A stretch of DNA of 64,000 nucleotides, from assembly GCA_027625915.1 (NCBI GenBank), contig JANTQA010000047.1, forward strand, positions 15,190,001 through 15,254,000. Reading direction: 5' to 3'. Origin of the DNA: Anaeramoeba flamelloides (taxonomy: Eukaryota; Metamonada; Anaeramoebidae). The first letter of the stretch is position 1, and each line of letters starts with the position of its first letter. Under the pieces are notes generated by a model. That model did no database searches. It was not told the origin of the DNA and saw nothing but the letters and a program-made list of their open reading frames with translations. Position numbers and translations under genes: made by a program. Below, piece after piece: positions 34,332 to 45,200 of the stretch.

Positions 34332-36182
34332 CTAGAAATTTCTAGGCAAATTCCAATGAGTAGTCTTTGTTTTATGATCTTTATAATATACCCTGCCATC
34401 ATTTGTAAAGCATTTTTCCCACCCAGTGGGCAATTGTTGATATTTCTCATATATTTGGGAGGTTTTATTGACCTGCGGTGACATTCGGTTCATCAATGAT
34501 AGATTTTTAAAAGAATTAATTGCAGTATTACTCGATCTCATTCCGCTCATCCCACCGTTGAAATTATTCCCGCCATTCCCCCGATTTAATGTTTGGTATA
34601 TATTATTGTTCTGGATATTTGGATTGACCACCTTTTGCATACCTTTATTTTGCACAAATGTTTGAAGAACGGTGTTTAGCGTTACTTGTGGTTGATTATT
34701 CATGTTCATTCTTTGATTCATTCCTTGGTTTTGATTCATTTTCATTCCTTGATTCATTCCGTAATTTTGGTTCATGTTGCCACGACTTGCAATACTTCTC
34801 ATGTTTGGCATTGATGAATAATTATGGGTTCTTTGATTAATTTTTTGGTTCATATTCATTCCCCGATTTATTCCTTGATTTTGATTCATATTCATTCCAC
34901 GATTCATCCCGTAATTTTGATTCATATTCATTCCTTGATTCATTCCTTGGTTTTGATTCATTTTCATTCCTTGATTCATTCCGTAATTTTGGTTCATGCC
35001 GCCAATACTTCTCATGTTTGGCATTGATGAATAATTCATCCCTTGGTTCATTCCACGATTTTGATTCATATTCATTCCCCGATTTATTCCTTGATTTTGA
35101 TTCATATTCATTCCTCGATTCATCCCGTAATTTTGATTCATATTCATTCCTTGATTCATTCCTTGATTTTGATTCATTTTCATTCCTTGATTTATTCCAT
35201 AATTTTGGTTTATATTTTGATTGGTTAAATTTTGCTGGGTTTGTTGTATATTTTGTGTTGGGGGTTGTTGTATTTGTTGAGTTTGGATTTGCTTTTTTTG
35301 CTGCTGTTGTGTTTGCTGTGTTTGAATTGGTTGTGTTTGATTTTGGTTTATATTTTGATTGGTCAAATTTTGTTGTATTTGTTGGATATTTTGTGTTGGG
35401 GGTTGTTGTATTTGCTGTTGCTGTTGCTGTTGTATTTGCTGTTTTTGCTGCTGTTGTATTTGCTGTGTTTGATTTTGGTTTATATTTTGATTTGTCAAAT
35501 TTTGTTGGATTTGTTGAATGCTTTGTGTTGGTGGCTGTTGTATTTGCTGTTTTTGCTGTTTTTGCTGCTGTTGTATTTGCTGTGTTTGGATTTGTTGTGT
35601 TTGATTTTGGTTTATATTCTGATTTGTCAAATTTTGCTGTTGCTGTTGCTGTTGTATTTGTTGTATTTGTTGCTGTTGTGTTTGCTGCTGTTGTATTTGT
35701 TGTGTTTGAATTTGTTGTGTTTGATTTTGGTTAATATTCTGATTTGATAAATTTTGTTTTGTTTGTTTTATTTGTTGCAGTTGATTTTGGTTGATGCTTT
35801 GATTTGTTGAATTAACTTTGGGCATTATTTCCAAATTCTGAAGACTAAGAGACATCATTTTATTTGAAATCGACGATAATTTTGGGTTTCTTAGCTGCGG
35901 GGATGATTGGATCTTATTCTTTAAAGGTAAGTGTTTTGTTTGGCCTGTTTTGACTTGGTTTAAAAACCCCTTCATTGCCACCTTTTGTAGATTTATATGA
36001 ACTTTTTGTCGATTATCAAGTGCAAAAATTTTTAATCTGCTTTTTGGGTTTAGTTTAGGTGGCCCTCCTTGTCCTTTTTCTGGAAAGCTGGAAATAATTA
36101 TTAAAAAAAAAAATAAATAAATAAAAAAATGTTGCTTAAATAAGTTGATTAGATAAATAGAGATTTTGTTATTGTTTTCCAT
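34332..36182 (-). CDS. Gln/Asn/Met-rich WW-domain protein (616 aa as a single exon)
   Basis: The C-terminal residues 584-616 form a textbook WW domain: LPTGWEKCF, DGRVYYKDH, then TTHWNLP, with both Trp and the final Pro present. WW domains bind proline-rich ligands in the cytosol or nucleus. Before it lie Gln-rich units (NQNINQNQTQQIQ, repeated about six times) and Asn-Met-Gly units (NQNYGMNQGMKMNQNQGMNQ type). One block of the latter is duplicated in tandem, with SSMPNMRSI as a marker. The tail holds a short Gly/Asn-rich linker. The first ATG is at 36182 and gives a hydrophobic N-terminus (FFIYLFFFLIIIS), which would be odd for a WW protein. That stretch is T-rich and ends in TTATTTCCAG, so it may be an intron with the true first exon further upstream. 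The C-terminal two thirds is certain; the start is not. I see no proline-rich partner in the window. Confidence 0.85.
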   Translation of the reverse strand: MENNNKISIYLINLFKQHFFIYLFFFLIIISSFPEKGQGGPPKLNPKSRLKIFALDNRQKVHINLQKVAMKGFLNQVKTGQTKHLPLKNKIQSSPQLRNPKLSSISNKMMSLSLQNLEIMPKVNSTNQSINQNQLQQIKQTKQNLSNQNINQNQTQQIQTQQIQQQQTQQQQIQQIQQQQQQQNLTNQNINQNQTQQIQTQQIQQQQKQQKQQIQQPPTQSIQQIQQNLTNQNINQNQTQQIQQQQKQQIQQQQQQQIQQPPTQNIQQIQQNLTNQNINQNQTQPIQTQQTQQQQKKQIQTQQIQQPPTQNIQQTQQNLTNQNINQNYGINQGMKMNQNQGMNQGMNMNQNYGMNRGMNMNQNQGINRGMNMNQNRGMNQGMNYSSMPNMRSIGGMNQNYGMNQGMKMNQNQGMNQGMNMNQNYGMNRGMNMNQNQGINRGMNMNQKINQRTHNYSSMPNMRSIASRGNMNQNYGMNQGMKMNQNQGMNQRMNMNNQPQVTLNTVLQTFVQNKGMQKVVNPNIQNNNIYQTLNRGNGGNNFNGGMSGMRSSNTAINSFKNLSLMNRMSPQVNKTSQIYEKYQQLPTGWEKCFTNDGRVYYKDHKTKTTHWNLPRNF

Positions 36183-36352
36183 TTTTTCCCTGTGTGGATC
36201 TTCTTTATATTGGGAAGAACAGTTACATAGGAAAAAATGCCAGACGATTACTTGCTTATACTGTGATACTGAAACACGGAAAGTATGGATAACTTGAAAA
36301 TATAAATCAATAAGCAAAGAAATTCCAACAAACTAAAAATAGAATGACAGTA

Positions 36353-36399
36353 AACAAACAAACAAACAAACAAACAAACAAACAAACAAACAAACAAAA
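36353..36399. repeat. (AAAC)n microsatellite
   Basis: About eleven tandem AAAC units lie 170 bp upstream of the first ATG of the WW gene, possibly within its leader. Confidence 0.9.
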
Positions 36400-36436
36400 G
36401 TGCGTGAGTGTTGTTCTGTTTTATAAAAGTGATTAA

Positions 36437-36606
36437 GGGACTAGTCTCTATTAATTTTTTTTGACCAATTTCTAAATAAGGATTTCTTATCTAGAAATAT
36501 GTTTAATATTGAGAAATAAACAGGGTTTGCAAAGCAAAGTAATTGGCAAAAAATTTTCTCAATCTCTATTAAATTTAGGTAAAAAAATTTAATAGAGATT
36601 AGTCCC
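36437..36606. mobile_element. Short element family G, TTAA-flanked
   Basis: TTAA precedes GGGACTAGTCTCTATTAA, and TTAATAGAGATTAGTCCC precedes TTAA at the other end. At about 170 bp it is a MITE. TTAA flanks and ends beginning GGG suggest a piggyBac-type relative. A longer relative is at 41111-42040. Confidence 0.7.
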
Positions 36607-36837
36607 TTAAATCAAAATTTTCAAAAGTTCCACTGAAAATTCTTAAAAGAGTGAGTCAAACAGTTTGATCAGCAGTTTTGAAAACTTTTATGAATCACTT
36701 TTTTCAAATAAATGTAAATCAAAAGAAAACTAATTATTTGTTCATTTCTCTCCCGACTTTTTAAAATCGCGTGATAGATAAAATAAGATACTATAATAAA
36801 GTGGAATTGTTGTTTGAGTCTTTATTTTAATATACAT

Positions 36838-36883
<46 letters not shown>

Positions 36884-37563
36884 CAAATAAGCCCCTTAAA
36901 TGTTAAGTTACTTTCAGTAGATTTACTTCATACTCGAGAAGTTTCTGGTACTAAAAAAAATTATTTTGAAATTGAACTTCTTTTCTTCACAAAATCAAAC
37001 AGAAAAAAAATTCAATAGGATCTCAATGAAAAAACAATTCAAATAATAATAAAATTCCTCAATTTTAAAAATTACAGATTACAAAAAAAAAATTCAAATG
37101 AGAACTCAATTCCAAAAAATACAATTAACAAAAAAAGGTTTCACTGAATCCCTAATTTCAAAAAAATTCAATTTACAATTTAAAATATATATATATTTCT
37201 CTTTTTCGAAATTCAATTTAAAAAAAAAAAAAAATCTTTTTTTCTTTCCAAAGGTTTAAATTTCTTCAATTTGAAACAAATTGTTTTCTTAAAGTACAAA
37301 ATCAATTTAATTCAATTTTATTCATTTATCGTTATTTTATAACTTTTTATTCTCAGCAAAGTAAAGGATTTTGCAACATTCTTGAGATAAAAATAGCTCA
37401 TTTTAAAAAAATGAAAAAAATTGGTATATCAAAAAAATGTCAAAGAGCGTATCTTCAAAACAGAAAAAGTTTGATATTCAAAATTATAATTTCTTAATGA
37501 TTTAAATTGGAAATTGAGTGTCTCTCTTTGGCGCTTTTTTCCAAAAATGTACCCGAGTTTTTA

Positions 37564-37635
37564 ATTGTTATTTTTTAGAGATCGATCTTACTTCACATGT
37601 TTGTTTAGTTTTTGATTGTTGAATTTCGGAGATTG
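37564..37635 (+). repeat. Inverted repeat arm beside the C2 gene, left
   Basis: Carries TTTTTTAGAGATCGATCTTA and CACATGTTTGTTTAGTTTTT. The same 70 bases occur inverted at 39757-39828 on the other side of the C2 gene. A weaker relative sits at about 12310-12360 in NUF2 intron 3. Confidence 0.7.
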
Positions 37636-37852
37636 ATCACGCTTCACACATTGATTAGTTTTTAAATGAGTTTTAGGTACTTGAAAAATTAGAAATTTTT
37701 TTTTTTCCTTTTAAGAAAATTATTTTTCACCGGAATTACTCAACACTTAAGTGGCTTTTTGAATTAAATGTATTTAAAATAAATAGGAAAACAACTAAAG
37801 TATTTCGTTATTGTCCCCATTTTAAGATTTGGTTTGCTTTTTCAAAGTCGAC

Positions 37853-37855
<3 letters not shown>

Positions 37856-37891
<36 letters not shown>
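37856..37891. repeat. Poly-A tract
   Basis: About 36 consecutive A residues lie just downstream of the C2 gene stop codon (which reads on the minus strand). Confidence 0.9.
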
Positions 37892-37895
<4 letters not shown>

Positions 37896-37896
37896 A

Positions 37897-39063
37897 TTAC
37901 TCTTTTGGAGCAAATAAGTTCGGAAATAATAGTGAACCGCCATTCACACCATTTTCAGTATATTTTCCGCCAAGTAGTTGGCTAAAAATAGGAACGTTTG
38001 CCAATTCTGCGTCACATTTCAAGGTTCCTGTTGAATTACCAGCATCAAAAAATTTCAATTCGACAAGGATTTTCATATTTTTTTCAATCTTCTGGCATAG
38101 CTCCCTAAAGCTAAGATCAGCCTCGCCAATAACCAAATCTTCTGATTTTTGAACTTGGTGCTTTAATAAGATTTTAACTGTTCCATTTAATAAATTCTTT
38201 AGGGTGGTTTTAAAAATTAAATTTGGGAGCCTTGCTTTCCAAACTGGGTTATTTGTTCCACGTATGACAGTTGTTTTCATAACTTCTTCTGGGAGAGAGT
38301 ACTCTTCTGCAAAATAGTATTCCAGATAGACATCAGAAGTACCATTCTGGTTTTTCCCAAAAACATTTAAAACAGAAACATTGGATAACGATAAGTCAAC
38401 TTCACAAATATTGTCCATCACAACATCAAATTCTAGTCTTCCTGCACCCTTTCCTTTTTCTCTTAATAAATGGTCAATGTGTGTTGGTCCTTTTTGTTTT
38501 GGTACAAAAAGAAAAATTAGAAAAATAGAAAAGAACAAAAAGGGGCTTTGTGTTTGTTAGTTTGTGTCTGTGGGTAAATGTTTTTAAAATTTTTCGACAT
38601 TTTAGTTTTGTGGTAAAAAGCGAAAAAGAAAGGGGGTTTGTTTTGGAAAAAAAAAATTCTAATTACCTGTTGCAAGTGACCAAAGATCAATCTTTTAAAA
38701 AAAAAATAAAGGAAAAAAAAAAAGAAATAAGATGAGGAAATTACAAAAAAAATAAAAAAAAAAAAAGAAATTTTGTACTTTCATCATTCCCATAGGATCG
38801 TCGCTTCCAAAACGATCTCTATCATACACATTAACAGTAAGATATTTTGAAACCATTCTGTCGTACATTCTTGTTTCATAAGAGAGTCTTACAGAGAAAT
38901 TTTTCCAAGTGGGATTTAATGTTTTTTTGATTACTTTCGATTTGAATTTTTGTGTACCGTCAAAGTTAATAATCAAATAGGGATCAGACGTACCACTACG
39001 ATCACAAGCTAAAAGATTGTGACCTTTAAAATTGGTCAGTGTAACTTCAAAGTAGTGTGTCAT
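37897..39063 (-). CDS. Tandem C2-domain protein, three exons (300 aa)
   Basis: The exons are 39063-38779, 38691-38667 (25 nt) and 38489-37897. Phases agree and the join reads MGMMKIDLWSLATGPTHIDH, a normal C2 strand and loop. Domain 1 (residues 1 to about 130) has all five calcium ligands: Asp21 and Asp27 (DRSGTSDPYL) and Asp81, Asp83 and Asp89 (DRDRFGSDD). It should bind membranes in a calcium-dependent way. Domain 2 (about 140-300) keeps the C2 outline (VLNVFGKNQNGTSDVYLEYY ... NNPVWKARL) but its third loop, LKHQVQKSEDLVIGE, lacks the Asp pattern, so it is probably calcium-independent. There is no membrane anchor and no catalytic domain, so an adaptor role is likely (inference). Introns are 87 and 177 bp and both end in AAAAG. 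The ATG at 39063 starts directly at the first C2 strand. Confidence 0.88.
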
Positions 39064-41110
39064 TTCTTATTATTTAGAAAGCTGCAGTAGAAGAAAGTTG
39101 TTTTAAAAATACGTTTGTTTTTTGGGTTTGGTCAAATCAAATTTACCTTTTTTGTCAAAAAGAATTTTGAGATTTGAAACAAAAATGTTTAAAAAATAAA
39201 AGCAAAAATGATTCGATATTTATTTTACTTTTTTTTTTTCTTTTTGTGATCTTATTTAGAGAGGATCACTTTACACACCATCCCCACGTTATCAGATTAA
39301 GGAACGATAAGAGTAAAAAAATCTTGGAGTAAATTGAATCAAAAATTCCAATTAAATTTTATGGTATCTTGAAATTGAAAATTCAGTAATAATCTGATTA
39401 TTGTGTTGCCAAACTTACTTTTAATGCTATTTTCCAGAAAAGGAATTCTTGTGATCAAAAAGAAAGATCCATTTTTCTTTGTCTCTGCAAAGTTCAAAAT
39501 CAACCTATTTGTAAATTATTTAAAAAAAAAATTATTTTTAAGGAAGAAAAAAATCTTCTCTTTTGTTGAAGGAAGTGGACAAAAATAAACGACCAAAAGA
39601 AAACCAGCTAGTTTTGAAATAATTCAGACTTAAAAATTGTCTTAAGGGTCAAGTCATTTGGATTAAAAATAATTTACTGAAATGGAAAAAAAACTATGTA
39701 CTTTTTAAAAGTACCCGTAACTTATTTAGAGCTAATGAAAATCTGAAGTAAAAAAGATCTCCGTAAAATCAACAATCAAAAACTAAACAAACATGTGAAG
39801 TAAGATCGATCTCTAAAAAATAACAATCAAATAAAAGGAATTTTTCAAAAAAAAACATCAAAGAACTACACTTTATTTCCAATTAGAGATCCTACTTAAA
39901 ATTTTCTTGAATATCTAATTTTTTATAATTGATATCCTGTTAATTTTTTTAATACAATTATTTTCCAATTAAAAAATGAAAATTTTTAGTTCCAATTCTC
40001 CAAAAGATTCTTCTATAAATAATTAGTTGGAAAACCCAAAAATATTTAACTAATTGTTGAGAAAGTTTATTTTTAAACAGTTAATTAAACTATCAGAATG
40101 AACTCTAAGACAAAATTTTTACTCTGCTAATTTGGTTGTAACAGTAATAATTAATATACCTTTTGGATTTGAAATAAAAATTTAAATAATTAATTGTAAA
40201 ATAATAGTAGATCAAAATCTCCTTTTTTTTTATATTTGGATATTTTTAACAAAATAAATATACTTTCAAAAAAACATATTTTTTTAATGGAAATTCAATA
40301 CTTGACAAAGCAGAAATTAAATGTGGACGAATTGCCCTTCAAATCAAAATTTATTTAATGAAAAGATTTTTGTTTGCTATTCCATATTTTTTCTGTTTTT
40401 TATATTTTTGTTTTTTTATTGAAAATGATCCATTTTGATTAAAATTTTAGTACTATTGGTGATTTTTTAATCAATATAAAGCCTAAAATATTTTTTTTCT
40501 ATTTTTAAAGAAAAAAATGAAATAAAAAATATTTCAAATTTAGAAAATATTTAACTTGTCAAAACTTTTATGAAATGAAATTTAACTAATATATAACAGC
40601 TGCAAAGAATACTTAAAATCGACAAGAACAGTGACAATAAGAAATTTTCATTTAAAAAGGCATTTTATCTTATTTTTTACGCTAAAATGAATTTTCGATA
40701 AGTCCACCATATCAAAGGAATCTCTAGAATGTTGAAAAAGAGTATTTTTTACCTTTTTTCCTTCAGTGATCATACTGAAGTATAATTTGAGAGACTTTCA
40801 TATAATACCAAGCAAGTTACTCAGAACAATAATTACCTTTTTAAATCAAAAAATGGCTATTAAGGTATTATTATACAAGTTAAACTATATATATATATAT
40901 ATATATTTAGGGCATAAAACCACCCGAGTATCACATAAACATTGTGCTTTTTTTTTCTTCTTGTTATGATATAACATCTAGTCAAGTATTCAATAGTATA
41001 TCTTAAATAAAATCATTTTTTGTTAATAAATCCTTTGAAAATTTGAGAAAGCTTTAAATTAGGAATTGAATTTATACGAAACTTTTCTGATTTTTCTTAA
41101 TTTCTATTAA
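39064..41110. other. Intergenic region between divergent genes
   Basis: It should contain the C2 gene promoter near 39064-39300. The right arm of the inverted repeat is at 39757-39828 and a (TA)n tract at 40889-40907. No gene is seen. Confidence 0.4.
39757..39828 (-). repeat. Inverted repeat arm beside the C2 gene, right
   Basis: Inverse of 37564-37635, with almost every base matching over about 70 bp. The two arms enclose the whole C2 gene (span about 2.27 kb). Confidence 0.7.
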
Positions 41111-42040
41111 GGGACTAGTCTCTATTATTTTTTTTTTGACCAATTTCGAAATAAGGATTCCTTATCTAGAAACACGTTTAAAATTGAGAAAAAACAGGAT
41201 TTTTCTATGTTAGAACTTTTATTTCTTGTTTTTTTTTAAAAATTTTACAATTAGTTTAAAAAAAGTGATTTTTAAAATTTTTCTTTAAAAAAAATATCTT
41301 AAACGGATGAAAATTTTTTGATTAATTTTGGATTTAATTATTGTTTCAAAATTAATATTTATTCTCATTTGAAAAAACGAAAAAATAATTGAAAATTAGT
41401 GAATATATTCTCTTTTACTTGTATTTATCAAACTTGACTCTCTAAAGAACTCAATTTGTTTTTTCAATAATTACTTTTTTAAAAAATAGTTTATATTCTT
41501 TAATTTTATTATTTTTTGACTCTGACAAAAACTTTTAGAATGGTAATTTTGGACAACTTTTTAAAACTTCAAATTTGACAAAAACAAAAGAGTATATACT
41601 CCAAAAGTGGTTTCAAGAAAAAAAAAATGGTAAAAAGAAAAGAATAAAAATATTTTATTAAGAGTAAAGATTATATTGCATATTTTTTTCGAAACAAACT
41701 GTTTTTCATGCAAATCAAAAAAAAATGCTTTTCAGTTCATTTTTCAAATTATTTTTTGTACTTCTTCCGCAAAGACAACAAATTTTTGCTTTCTTGCTCA
41801 TATTTTTTTTTATTTTTTTATTTTTGCTAAAAGTTGAAAAAAAGCAACTTTCAAAAAAGCGAAAAACAGGAAAAATTTTTTATTTCTATAAAAACAATAA
41901 CTAAATTTAATGAATGTCATTTATCAAGATTTCATTACTATACTAAGAAGTTTTTCATTTTGATTTCAAATCTAAGTAATTGGCAAAAAAAAATTCTAAA
42001 TATCTATTAAATTTACCTAAAAAAATTTAATTACAGTACC
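41111..42040. mobile_element. Longer element family G, TTAA-flanked
   Basis: The left 110 bases match the left half of the short copy at 36437 (GGGACTAGTCTCTATT, then GACCAATTTCGAAATAAGGA). The right 70 bases match its right half (AGTAATTGGCAAAAAA and ATCTATTAAATTTACCT). About 750 bp of unique AT-rich sequence lies between, without an open frame. TTAA is present at both ends. The short copy is probably an internal-deletion derivative, or this copy gained an insert. Confidence 0.6.
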
Positions 42041-42214
42041 TTAAGAAAAAAACTTTCAAAAGACAATTCTTTATTTTTTTTAAAGGGAAAAAGTAATTTC
42101 AATTTTGAACCATAATTCGAATATTGAAAACAAAGTCTTAATTTTGATAATCTGGAAAATTTTGCTTTTAGTCTATTCATTTTTTTATTTTTTTTTTCAA
42201 TTCTTATCCAAACA

Positions 42215-45200
42215 ATGTCTCTCGAAAAAGCGTCTAAAGAATACGAATCAATTTTTCAAACTGATTTTGATCATGTGCAACTCAGATCCAAAATCAATAG
42301 TCATAAATATAAGCCAAAACATATCAGATCTATTGTATGGCGTGTCTTATTGGGCGTTTTAGGAGACGATCCAAACCCACAAGAATTTGTAAAGAAGGCA
42401 ACAGAAACAAGAGAAAGGTATGCCAAATTAAAAGAAAAAATTTTGGTTGATCCTCAACAACAAGATCTTGAAAAAAAAGAGAACCAGGAACTAGAACAAG
42501 AAGAAATAGTTGACAACCCATTAGCGTTAGACGAAGATAGTGAATGGAACCAATACTTTCGAAACCAAGAATTAAGCCAAATGATTGCCTTAGATGTTGA
42601 AAGGACAATGCCAGGGAACGAGTTCTTTGCACAACAAAAGATCCAAGAAATGATGATCGAAGTTCTTGTTCTCTATGCCAATTTGAATACAAAGATCATT
42701 TATAAACAAGGAATGCACGAACTATTAGCTACAATAATTTATCTAATGAATAAGGAATACCTAGCTTTGGAAAGGTTTGCTTATTTTCGAGGAGAACCCT
42801 CTTCTTTGAATCTTGAACGAAAACCAAGAATTAATTGTTTTGTTCCAGAACAAAAAACAAATTCGATTGTTTTACAAAGTCGTATACAAAAAGTTTTATA
42901 AGTGGTACTCCAAACCATCTTCTTCACCCTTTTTAAGCACTAGGGTAACACTTTATAAAACGTTTAGTCAGCACTTTTTTAAAACAACAATATCCCAAAA
43001 CACAAAATTTCAAAATCCTTTAAATGTTTATTTTCCACCATTCCTTTTTTTTTTTTTTTTTTGAACTTTTCTACATTTTCTTTTCTTGTTTTTTTAAGCA
43101 AAACAAATTCAACTGTTGAAACCCTTTTAAATGAAAAATATTTTGTTCACGATGCATTTACTATCTTTGAAAGATTAATGAAGCACGTTGGTTCACTTTA
43201 TATTTCACAACAAGAAAAAACAGAAAGTGCTTTAAATATGTCCAAATTGATCGACTCCTCAATTTTCCAAGGGCTGTCGGTTGAAACTTCCTTTGAAGCA
43301 GCCAACCCAAGTGTTAAAAAATGTAAAAAAATTCAAAATATGATCCTTAAAAGTAAAGATCCACAATTACATGAATACTTTAAACTTGCTGGCATTGAAC
43401 TTCAAATTTTTGCTTTGTAAGAACTCTTTCTTTTCTTATCTTTTCTTTTTCTTTAGTTTATCTCTTTTTGTAATTTTAAAAGATCTCTTTTTTTTGTTTG
43501 CTGGTTGGATTCTTAATTTTGAAAATCAAACAAAAAACAAACCAATGAAAAAATCAAGCAAATTGATTGGGTCTGTGTGCCAAAAAGAAAAAAAATATAA
43601 TACTGATAAATTCAAATAAATTGAAAAAAATCTTTAGTTCAATCTCCCATTTTTGTAATCAATTAACTCAACCAATAAAACAACCCAAGAGAACGAATCT
43701 TTTGAAACCAAACCAATTTTACAAAGTTTTTTAACATTTAAAAGAATAGAATGCTTTAATCAAAGCTTGTTTAAAAAAATTTGGAAAATGGAAAACGAAT
43801 TAAAAATTTTATGATATTTCTTTGAATTTATCAGTATGCACTCAAAAAAACACACCTGCTTGTATATTATTTTGAGCAATTTTGTCTTTGAGTCTTGCAT
43901 TTATTCATGAATTAAAACCAATAAGCAATTTGAAATAATTGTAAAACGAAATTTCAACAATTTTCAAAGTAGCTTTCAAAAAAGTCAATTGTTAAAATAT
44001 TAAATTTTAATGATGAGGATGAATAATTCGTTCGGAAACATTTTCCAATCTTGAATTAGTGGTTTTTCCTGAAATAAACATTTTTTTTTCAGTAAGTGGA
44101 AAGGTTTTTTCCACTAAAAGTTAATTATTCAACTTTTTCAAATAAAAAAAAATCCAAAATAAATATGTCCCTATGACCCAAAAAACACTAAAAATGGAAA
44201 ACTGAACAAATACCTTCCCTTAAAAAAATTAAAAAAACTAAATGAAAAAATAAAAATAAATAAAGTTTCCATTTAACTTTTTCTTGAAAACATTTCTTGC
44301 CAAAATCATTGAATTAAAAGTTGAAATTATGTATATTTTTAGATACACTATCTTGTTTTAACTCATTTACTAAAACAAATTCTAAATTATGGGAATTTTA
44401 TTTTCACAAAAGGGACTAATTTGGTCTTTGAATGTTTTTTTTATTTTTAAATGGTTATATTAAAAAAAAAGTTATTTAAAAAAGATAAACTCTCTGGAAA
44501 AATATTCTAATTTAATATATTAACTTATTCTTTGATTTCAAAATTTTCTCAACCCTAATTTTTCAAAAAAAAAATAAAAAAGTGCACAATAATTTCGAAA
44601 AATATTTTTGATATTCAAAAGTTGAGAGTGTTTTTATTCTAAAAATTTTATACCAGTGTTTAATTGAATTCAGTTATAAGCTTAGATTTCGAAAAATATT
44701 AATCAGAAAAAAATAGTGCTTAATTTTATTATGGAAATATCATACAGCTATTTTAAAAAAGTGAGTACTTTATTTTTTTATTAGATTGCCAGATTTAAAA
44801 CTTTTTGAAAGTTTTCTATTTTAATAAAGAGGAATTTTTTTCAAAAAAAAAGCTTTTCTTCCCACTTCAACCTCTCCCCCCCCCCATTTAAATAATGAGT
44901 TCTTACTTTATTAAATTAGAAAATTTAAAAAGTTTATAAAAAAGTACTCATTTTTTGAAAAAGGCTTTCCCAGTTACAAATTTTTATGAACTCTCATGAA
45001 AAAACAAAATTTATCACACTGCCCTAAAGCAGTGATAAACATTTAGTATATGTAATATTAGAATAACATATTTTTACCAAGTTACTATAGATCTTGCAGT
45101 AAAAAAAAAAATTGCAAATGAATTATATTAACAAAAAATCCAAAAACAAAAAACTTATAAATGTATTTAATGTTTAAAAAATCATTTGAATCCTTGGCAT

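Larger units (their letters stand above)
36183..37896. other. Interval upstream of the WW gene and downstream of the C2 gene
   Basis: It contains an (AAAC)n tract, a family G element, a mixed (CA)n/(TA)n tract near 36836-36885, one arm of an inverted repeat (37564-37635) and a long A run at 37856-37891. No gene is seen. Confidence 0.5.

Noticed and set aside
34824-35747. Long plus-strand frames opposite the WW gene
   Set aside because: They are antisense shadows of the Gln/Asn/Met repeat DNA.
42105-42362. Frame overlapping the start of the TBC gene
   Set aside because: Different frame from the TBC domain and mostly T-rich leader.
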